In this document: piece after piece, positions 57,835 to 64,000 of the stretch
Layout: every line of letters begins with the position of its first letter
Position numbering within the stretch: position 1 is the stretch's first letter
From: Lachnospiraceae bacterium 3-1
GTDB taxonomy: Bacteria; Bacillota; Clostridia; Lachnospirales; Lachnospiraceae
DNA: 64,000 nucleotides
Reading direction: 5' to 3'
Assembly (NCBI GenBank): GCA_000403255.2
Contig: KE159594.1
Coordinates: 248,001 to 312,000 of the forward strand
Made by a program: the position numbers and the translations under genes
The notes under the pieces: generated by a model
What the model saw: only the letters and a program-made list of their open reading frames with translations
Database searches by the model: none
What the model was told of the DNA's origin: nothing

Positions 57835-58698
57835 TTACTCATGGATTCCTGTCTTATCTAAAAGCAGTTCATTATGAAGCAGCATTTCCAATGAAGATTT
57901 CGCATGTTGGTGGTAGCGAGCCGACAACAGCAGTGAAAAAAATATATCCATCACAAAAGTGGCTGCGGAAAAGGAAGTAATCACGTCAAGACTTACCAGG
58001 GAATCCCGATTGGGAATCTCTACAATCTCATGACACCATTTTTGAATTGCTTCCTTGTGGGGACCTACAACTCCCACCACATGATTATTGGTTGCTTTGC
58101 GCAAATACTCAGCCGCCCGAATCATTGTCCGGTTGGCCCCGGTAAAGCTAATGAGAAAGGCCAGTGTCTTCTTATTTCTCCTTGCCGCCAGATAATGTCC
58201 GTTGATGCTTTCGTAAGCAGAGCTCTCCATCCCTAAGGTAGCAAATTTAAAGGATGCAGACTGGGCTAAGATATAGCTGATTCCAGCGCCATAAATATCA
58301 ATGCATTCTGCCCTCTGGAGCACATGATTAATCCTGTTCATAACGTTTTTATCCAGAGAAAGGCGTGTATTGGTGATGGCTTTGTCATAAAGAACCGGAA
58401 GGGTATGAATGATATCACTGTAAGTACTCTTATCATGAATCGGCTCCCCCTCCAGCATCTGGGAAAGCCTGTTTTTCTGGTTCATCTCCTCCACAAGCTT
58501 TAAGCGCAGCTCCTGATATCCGCTAAGCCCCAGTTTCTTACTCAAACGCACCACAGTTGCCTTGCTGGTAAAGGAAGCCTGGGCAAGCTCTGTGGAAGAC
58601 ATCCCCGGAACCTTGTCAAGATTCTCCAGGATGTAACCTGCAACCTCCCTCTCATGATTGGTAAAATTCGTTCCCTGGGCCAACTTCTCTATCAGCAT
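57835..58698 (-). CDS. RpiR-family transcriptional regulator
   Basis: 287 residues. HTH_6 at the N-terminus (SSTELAQASFTSKATVVRLSKKLGLSGYQEL) and an SIS sugar-phosphate-binding domain (CIDIYGAGISYILAQSASFKFATLG, FLISFTGANRTMIRAAEYLRK). It lies directly upstream of the PTS-GH1 genes on the same strand, so it probably senses a phospho-glucoside and controls them. Confidence 0.92.
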   Translation of the reverse strand: MLIEKLAQGTNFTNHEREVAGYILENLDKVPGMSSTELAQASFTSKATVVRLSKKLGLSGYQELRLKLVEEMNQKNRLSQMLEGEPIHDKSTYSDIIHTLPVLYDKAITNTRLSLDKNVMNRINHVLQRAECIDIYGAGISYILAQSASFKFATLGMESSAYESINGHYLAARRNKKTLAFLISFTGANRTMIRAAEYLRKATNNHVVGVVGPHKEAIQKWCHEIVEIPNRDSLVSLDVITSFSAATFVMDIFFSLLLSARYHQHAKSSLEMLLHNELLLDKTGIHE

Positions 58699-58745
58699 AA
58701 TCCCCTTCTCCTTGCCTCCTTACTGTTTTTCGGTAATTGCAAAAC

Positions 58746-59516
58746 TCACGAATGAAAACCTTTTTTCTTTTTCTGTTGATGGGCTGCGATTCTAATATAG
58801 AGCTCTTCCGGCAGAAACCGCCCAAAGGTCATGGCAAGTTTTACAGACAGCGTCGGGATAATTACTGTTTTTCTCTGTTTCATTTTCTTCCATGCGTAAC
58901 GTGCACAATAGGATGGACGAATTCCCTTTAGAGCAAATTCCACATCCGCCACCTGATTAAATTCCGTATCCACCGGACCTGGACAGAGACAACCAAGATA
59001 GACAGGGCTTCCCTCACTGCGAAGCTCTTCTGCAATTGCCCGGGTCAAACTGGTTACATAAGACTTGGTAGCATAGTAAGTTGCCATATAAGGACCGGCA
59101 GGCATTAACCCTGCACAGGAGGCCACGTTCAAAATAGATCCGTATTTCTGACGGCTCATTTTTCTCAATGCAAGCTTGGTCAAAAGATGTACTGCTTTCA
59201 CATTGACAGAAACCATGTCCATCTCCTTTTGCAAATCTCCTTTTTTAAATTTACAGCAATCTCCAAATCCTGCATTATTAATCCAAACAGCTACCGGTTT
59301 ATCCTCCACTGCATGGTAGAGACGGTAACATTCTATTTCTTTTGTCAAGTCAGCCGTGATAATCTCACACTCTGTTTTCACATGCTTCTTTATCTTCTCC
59401 AAACGCTCCTGTCTACGTGCTGTAAGAATCAGCCCATATCCTTCTTTTGCCAATACTTTTGCAAACTCCATTCCAATTCCAGAGCTTGCCCCTGTAATCA
59501 CCGCATACTCTTTCAT
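58746..59516 (-). CDS. Short-chain dehydrogenase/reductase, DltE-like
   Basis: 256 residues, GGAG before ATG. SDR motifs: TGASSGIGMEFA, NNAGFGD, catalytic Ser in NVASCAGLMPAG, and YYATKSYVTSLT with Tyr and Lys; GPVDTEFN after. The C-terminal 40 residues are basic (WKKMKQRKTVIIPTLSVKL), as in DltE/YkvO-like members. Substrate unknown; no operon partner. Confidence 0.9.
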   Translation of the reverse strand: MKEYAVITGASSGIGMEFAKVLAKEGYGLILTARRQERLEKIKKHVKTECEIITADLTKEIECYRLYHAVEDKPVAVWINNAGFGDCCKFKKGDLQKEMDMVSVNVKAVHLLTKLALRKMSRQKYGSILNVASCAGLMPAGPYMATYYATKSYVTSLTRAIAEELRSEGSPVYLGCLCPGPVDTEFNQVADVEFALKGIRPSYCARYAWKKMKQRKTVIIPTLSVKLAMTFGRFLPEELYIRIAAHQQKKKKGFHS

Positions 59517-59595
59517 TTATTTCTCCATTCCTTTCCCTTCATACCCATTTGACCCTCGCAGGAATAATGTCACTCTTAGAAAAACTCTTGGCATT

Positions 59596-60027
59596 TTACA
59601 CTTTTTTATTAAATACTGACAGCTCTTCCCGATCCTCTAGGTTAAAAAACCGCTCCCGGTCATTGTGGGGAAACAGCAATTCCATATAAAGATTTCCCAA
59701 CAGCTCTTTTACCTCGTCTGCCTTAATCTCTTCCACTGGCAGCTCCTTCAATTCCATCTCTTTCAAATTCGAAAGCACCTCTTCAATCCGCTGCTTATCG
59801 GTAGGGATTTTTTCAAAAATTGGCGCTGGCTTTTGGGGCTGTCTGGGTTCTTCTGGTTCTGGCTGTAAGATTTCCTTTGTCTCTGGTATTTTATAAACAA
59901 TATTCTTACATGTTTTTTCGAAACACTCTGGATCATATTTGGATAGGTATTTCAAATCCTCCATCGTCAATGTATGCTTATTATGTATCTTAATATAAAT
60001 ATTCACAAGACGCGTATCTTTTCCCAT
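59596..60027 (-). CDS. Hypothetical acidic protein
   Basis: 143 residues beginning MGKDTRLVNIYIKIHNKHTLTMEDLKYLSKYDPECFEKTC, a helical start, then a Pro/Gln/Glu-rich linker (QPEPEEPRQPQKPAP) and a C-terminal helical part with LLGNLYMELLFPHNDRERFF. No family recognised. Flanked by unrelated genes. Confidence 0.7.
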   Translation of the reverse strand: MGKDTRLVNIYIKIHNKHTLTMEDLKYLSKYDPECFEKTCKNIVYKIPETKEILQPEPEEPRQPQKPAPIFEKIPTDKQRIEEVLSNLKEMELKELPVEEIKADEVKELLGNLYMELLFPHNDRERFFNLEDREELSVFNKKV

Positions 60028-60140
60028 ACATCTCCCTCCCTGATTCCCCCTAACTGCTGTTGTTTATAGTATAATTCTCCTAGATAGGGATTGTCAACTA
60101 TACATTCCCCTTTTCCCATGGATAGTATTTTCCTAAAGCA

Positions 60141-60274
60141 AAGTCAAAGTAACAGTTCAGCCCTGTCAGCTCTAAAATAGAGCTTTATTCAAAGGATTTT
60201 CATACTGACAGTATAAAAATCCTTTGAATAAAGCAATGTAGAAAGCTGACAGGGCTGAACTGTTACAAGTCAAA
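60141..60274. mobile_element. 118-bp palindromic element with 8-bp target duplication (short relative)
   Basis: The element is 60149-60266, with perfect 22-bp terminal inverted repeats that begin GTAACAGTTCAGCCC. Flanks are AAGTCAAA at 60141-60148 and 60267-60274, a perfect 8-bp target duplication. The inner sequence (TTTATTCAAAGGATTTT, CATACTGACAGTAT) matches the outer arms of the 499-bp element in reverse orientation, so this is an internally deleted relative. It lies in the 3' end of the next gene. Confidence 0.9.
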
Positions 60275-61564
60275 TACCCAGAAGGCTGCACTCTTTGACG
60301 GGCCCAGCGGGACCACCCAGCGATACCTTGAAGCCCCGCACTTTTTCTTTTGAATGGGATAAATACACATGGGCAGACCGTATAGCAAGTCCAAAGAGAT
60401 TTCTCTTTTACCTCCCTGGAAAGGAATAACTTTATGGCTTTGACGGAACAATTCTGACGTGGCAACCCCACAGATTCTATCCACGGGATAACTGCATCTA
60501 CGGTAAATTGGAGCACTGTAGCAGGTGGCAGAAGACTCAAACAGAAAATACGTGTTCTTTCCATCACAAACCAATTCTTCTGCCATAGGTGGAAATTTAT
60601 AGGAATCATAAAAATAATAAAGAGTTCTCCCTGTCACACAATCTTTTCCTAACTCGTAAAAATAAATTTGAGAATCAAAATAACGTCCCTTAGATGTGGT
60701 AACCACAAGATATGTTTTCTCCCCTCTTTCCAGAAAGACAGCTCCATTGGCAAATTCTGGAATTACAATTTCTTCTTGTTTTTCCAATGTGAAGATTTCC
60801 CCTTCTTCTGTTTGCTGTTTGCCCACGGTATAGCTTCTTAGCATTCCCTTACTGCTAATTCGATTGGAATAGGTTCCCACCCACAGCCTTCCTTCCTGCC
60901 AAGTTACAAAGGAAGCCACAGAGCCGCAATAAACATTCTGGCCATACTCCGAAAGCTCATAGCTGCTCTTCCCAGAGCTTACTGCTTCTTCCAGTGTTTC
61001 ATATGAAATGACGCTGCACTGTCTGTCAGCGCTCTTTGCAATCCATATATTTCTTCCATCAAAAGCCACACCGCCTACATGGTTTTTATCCGGCAAAACA
61101 ATCGTAGTCAAAAGCTCCCTGTTCCCGGGATTTTGGTTGGAAAGCACGTACAGTACCGAAGGATTTATTTTACGGCAGCTCTTTCCTGTCGCATCCTTGT
61201 AAAAATATCCGCTGTCATAAGCAGTTACAATCATATAATCCCCTGCAATGCAAATTCCCTGGGGCACCATCTGACTGCATTCTTCTCCCAAAATATCCGT
61301 GGATTGAAGCCCCGGCACTGGGGTTGAATTATCCGCCTGATATAAATTTCCAAAGAAACGGTAATGGCTTAAGGTTTTCTGAAACCTTTTATCATAACGG
61401 AACTCCATACTTGTAATGGCGTCCGTCTCTATTTCCATTTTTTTGAAAAAAGAAAGGGCCGCATGAAATTTCCCTCCTGCATGTAGGAGGTATCCTGCAG
61501 CCACTATCATATAAAACAACATCCCATATTTAAAAATGATAACCTTCTTACTCTTCCTGCCCAT
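60263..61564 (-). CDS. Membrane-anchored protein with propeller-like repeats, 3' end altered by element insertion
   Basis: 433 residues from ATG 61564. A basic start and one helix (FKYGMLFYMIVAAGYLLHA) anchor it; the outer domain has repeated strand pairs such as QGICIAGDYMIVTAYD, GGVAFDGRNIWIAKSAD and EGRLWVGTYS, like a beta-propeller. The present end, VFDL-stop, uses a TAA supplied by the inserted element. Removing the insertion and one duplication gives VFDFALGKYYPWEKGNV and a natural stop, so about 13 residues were lost. Function unknown. Confidence 0.75.
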   Translation of the reverse strand: MGRKSKKVIIFKYGMLFYMIVAAGYLLHAGGKFHAALSFFKKMEIETDAITSMEFRYDKRFQKTLSHYRFFGNLYQADNSTPVPGLQSTDILGEECSQMVPQGICIAGDYMIVTAYDSGYFYKDATGKSCRKINPSVLYVLSNQNPGNRELLTTIVLPDKNHVGGVAFDGRNIWIAKSADRQCSVISYETLEEAVSSGKSSYELSEYGQNVYCGSVASFVTWQEGRLWVGTYSNRISSKGMLRSYTVGKQQTEEGEIFTLEKQEEIVIPEFANGAVFLERGEKTYLVVTTSKGRYFDSQIYFYELGKDCVTGRTLYYFYDSYKFPPMAEELVCDGKNTYFLFESSATCYSAPIYRRCSYPVDRICGVATSELFRQSHKVIPFQGGKREISLDLLYGLPMCIYPIQKKKCGASRYRWVVPLGPSKSAAFWVFDL

Positions 61565-61782
61565 AACTCTTCCGTCCTTATCGTATTTTCGCAATACCAT
61601 TGTTATTTCTAGTATAACCTATAAATTTACAGACATAATTAACAAAAAATGTATATTTTGTAAACTTTTTTGTCTATTTTTTACATATTCTGGAAATTTA
61701 AGTCAACCTTTCCTTTTTGTTTGATTGCAGTTTTGATATACAATATGGTATAATGAAAAAAATTTGTTAAGGAGAGATTGTT

Positions 61783-62406
61783 ATGGGCGAAATAGACATG
61801 AACAAATTAGACGATATGCAATTAAGCGTATTAACTGAAATTGGAAATATTGGTTCCGGCAACGCCGCAACTGCTTTGGCAACTTTGTTAAACACCCTCG
61901 TGGATATAGAAATTCCTAACATCCATCTGATTAACTTCGAGGACGTCTCTCAATATCTGGGTGGCCCCGACAATTATGCTTTAGGACTGACAATTACTTT
62001 GGAGGGAGACATTCAGGGAATGATGCTTCAAATTATCCAAAAAGAATTTGCAGAAAAACTAATTAATACATTTTACGAAAAAGAAATTACTTCCCTGCAT
62101 GACATTACAGAAATGGACTTATCTGTCGTACGGGAAATGGGCAACATCACGACTGCGGCATATATCAATTCCATCGCTCAGATGACAAACACATTTATCA
62201 ATATTACCCCGCCAGAGGATCACATTGACACCATTGGGAACATTCTGGAAATTCCTTCCCAGAACTTTGCTTCTCTGGGTAGAAAAGTTCTGTATATTGA
62301 CGAAAGCTTCTATATTTCCGGCACACAGATTAAGGGTAGTATGATTTTAATTCTGGAATATTCCTCCATGAATACGCTGTTCCAAAAACTAGGACTTCCT
62401 GTTTAA
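61783..62406 (+). CDS. cheC: CheC-family chemotaxis phosphatase
   Basis: 207 residues, AAGGAG eight bases before ATG; a TATAAT box lies at 61750-61755. Both CheC active-site repeats are present: LTEIGNIGSGNAATAL near residue 20 and VREMGNITTAAYINSIAQM near 115 (E-x-x-N pairs). CheC removes phosphate from CheY-P, aided by CheD. No other chemotaxis gene is adjacent, so it may serve a distant motility locus or another response regulator. Confidence 0.88.
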   Translation: MGEIDMNKLDDMQLSVLTEIGNIGSGNAATALATLLNTLVDIEIPNIHLINFEDVSQYLGGPDNYALGLTITLEGDIQGMMLQIIQKEFAEKLINTFYEKEITSLHDITEMDLSVVREMGNITTAAYINSIAQMTNTFINITPPEDHIDTIGNILEIPSQNFASLGRKVLYIDESFYISGTQIKGSMILILEYSSMNTLFQKLGLPV

Positions 62407-62410
62407 GAAC

Positions 62411-62500
62411 CATTCTGCCACACGGGTGGCAAAATATTTCACGAGCCAAACAAGGGCCTGCCGCTTTTACGAATAAAAATTCGTCAAGCGACAGCCCTAA
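62411..62500. terminator. Terminator hairpins between cheC and the surface-protein gene
   Basis: TGCCAC acgg GTGGCA followed by AAATATTT just after cheC, then a longer imperfect hairpin with GGGC...CGCTT, ACGAAT/ATTCGT and AAGCG...GCCC (about 62452-62496). They can end the two converging transcripts. Confidence 0.6.
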
Positions 62501-62510
62501 AATGCTCCTT

Positions 62511-64000
62511 CTATTTCCTGATTTTCCCGCTGCGTTTTACAGAGCTCCATGCCCCGTAAAGCTTCTGGGTCTTCTTGTTCACCTTCACGCTCTTATAAGC
62601 GCGCACACGCACGTAATACCGTTTCCCTTTTGTTAATTTCGGGATGGTTTTGGTGAGCGTTTTATTCTTGCTGATGGTAATGGTCTTCACACCCTTTTTG
62701 AAGGCCTTGCTGGTGCAGTACTGAACCTGGTAGCCTGTGGCCCGTCTGTCCTTTTTCCAGCTTACTTTCAGTTTCCTGCCCCTTAATGTTTTTAAGGAAG
62801 GGGCAGAAGCCTTGGAGGGGCTGACTTTTACCGTTACTTTCAGTGTTTTGGCATTGTAGCCGGAAGCGGTGGCCTTTACGGTGATTGTGCCAATCCCCGT
62901 GCCCTTGATGGTAACTTTGCCCTTTTTGTCTACAACCGCCACTTTCTTATCGGAGGTTTTGTAGGTGATTTTTGCTCCCTTTACGGCCTTTGCCTGCAAG
63001 GAAAATGCTTTGTCCCCGTACTTCTTTGTAAATACCTTTTTGCAGGTAAGGCCAATATTTTTCTTCTTAGCCTCTTTGATGGTAAATTCCTTGGTTACCG
63101 TCCCAGTATAAACCCCTGCGCCGGTGACAATGGCTTTTGCCGTGCCAGGTTTGATATTATTTTCGTATTTCACCGTAAAATCCGTGCCACGGAGCTTCTC
63201 TGTCCCCTTTGTGACGGTTACCGCCGGCTTCTTTGCCTTGCCATCATAAGTATAGGAAGTTTGGCTTAAGGCTACGGTAAAGCCTGAATTGGAAATGTCA
63301 ATTCCCTTAATGGTAAATTCCTTCGTTACCGTTCCGGTATAAAGCTTTCTCCCTGTGACAATGGCTTTTGCTGTACCAGGATTGATATTATTTTCGTAGT
63401 CCACCGTAAAATCTGTTCCTAGCCGCAGTTCCTGCTCTCCTTTTTTTACGGTAACACTAGGACTTTTTTCTTTGCCGTCATAATCATATACTGCCGGTTC
63501 CAGAGTTACAATAAATGCCGCGTTTGAGATATCATTGATTTCCTCTCCCGGTTCTTCCGTGCTTGGCGGCTGTGGGGGCTGTTCGGTGGAAAAGTCAATA
63601 TTATTATTCCTTGCGATATCTTCTGCTTTAGAGCCTTTCTTGCCATAAATGGTCAGATTTTCTGTATCTTCGGGCCAAATAGCATCATACGCAATAAAAG
63701 TGACAGATTCTGGGATTACCAGCGTCTTAAGGCTGGTACAGCCCTCGAAGGCCCGCGAGTCGATACGTTCCACCCCTTTTGCAGGTACACGCTTTCTAAT
63801 CCCGTACAGCCTCTAAATGCCTCGTTCCATACTGCCAGTGCCTTTCCCGGAATTTTGACCGTCTTCAATCCCGTGCAGCCATCAAAAGCATACGACCCGA
63901 TATTGTCCACTGTTTCTGGGATTTTAATCTCTGTAATGGCAGTGTAACAGAATAAAGTAGAAGAAATCGTTTTCAAATTTTTAGGGAGTACGGCTTTCGT
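62511..64000 (-). pseudogene. BspA-type leucine-rich-repeat surface protein, frameshifted and partial at the right edge
   Basis: From the edge, one frame encodes LRR_5 repeats (IKIPETVDNIGSYAFDGCTGLKTVKIP, AFRGCTGLESVYL). It shifts at AAAAGGGG near 63772-63779 into the frame KGVERIDSRAFEGCTSLKTLVIP that runs to 62511. After the repeats come two near-identical YDGK...GTDFTV...YENNI-PGTAKAIVTG modules, a Big_2-like domain (ITYKTSDKKVAVVDKKGKVT) and a C-terminal FnIII domain. It could be a real frameshift, a sequencing indel or a -1 recoding site. The N-terminus lies outside the window. Confidence 0.75.

Noticed and set aside
60172-60609. 145-codon minus-strand frame overlapping the short element
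   Set aside because: Out of frame with the anchored protein gene and partly made of element sequence; a shadow.

Overview
The window looks like chromosome of a low-GC anaerobic Firmicute, most likely a gut Lachnospiraceae (Blautia / Ruminococcus / Lachnoclostridium type). The evidence is AT-rich DNA with strong AAGGAGG ribosome sites, hybrid histidine kinases with Hpt, LytTR/GHKL pairs, an ETF-linked FAD dehydrogenase operon, BspA-type leucine-rich repeat proteins and fragments of Maff2-type conjugative elements. The exact species cannot be read from the sequence.

Layout. 0-4.3 kb: a peptide/metal ABC importer (minus strand). 4.6-10.7 kb: a hybrid sensor kinase with its Hpt protein, then a divergent LytTR regulator/GHKL kinase pair and a small charged protein. 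10.7-13.1 kb: a two-gene DUF262 + ATPase cassette in which the ATPase carries a DUF4160-like C-terminus. 13.2-18.3 kb: a BlaR1/BlaI antirepressor pair with two clear operators, and a large SF1 helicase. 18.4-20.6 kb: a scrapyard of broken genes (flavin enoate reductase, RelE/ParE toxin, GyrI-like protein, WYL regulator). 20.6-24.1 kb: NYN-like protein, XRE regulator, sce7726 nuclease-like protein, CbrC and a C39-like protein. 24.3-28.6 kb: carAB. 28.7-31.6 kb: scars of mobile DNA around a MATE exporter whose leader carries two tandem copies of a structured motif, resembling a guanidine-type (mepA) riboswitch.

31.7-46.5 kb is the most interesting part. An eight-gene minus-strand operon encodes two FAD-linked hydroxyacid-type dehydrogenases, EtfB, EtfA, a YcxB-like membrane protein, a BCCT transporter, a GlpP-family antiterminator and a DUF89 protein. 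A second operon encodes an SDR, an FGGY kinase and SurE. Two MFS genes (one decayed) lie on the plus strand. Four separate transcription units here begin with the same leader design. Each has a short hairpin (AGUUAC...GUAAC in three of them) whose loop holds two AGAG-type motifs, and this overlaps the 5' arm of an intrinsic terminator placed before the coding sequence. The GlpP-family protein encoded inside the regulon is the obvious candidate to bind these loops. I infer a self-contained antitermination regulon for uptake and oxidation of an unidentified, probably zwitterionic or hydroxylated, substrate.

46.6-64 kb: a MATE exporter; a 499-bp mobile palindrome with a perfect 8-bp target duplication; a MutS2-like protein; a broken ATPase-nuclease gene; a lipoprotein; a beta-glucoside PTS/GH1/RpiR locus; an SDR; a membrane-anchored protein whose 3' end has been cut by a 118-bp relative of the same mobile palindrome (also with an 8-bp duplication); cheC; and a frameshifted, edge-truncated BspA-type surface protein. 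I saw no rRNA, tRNA or CRISPR array.
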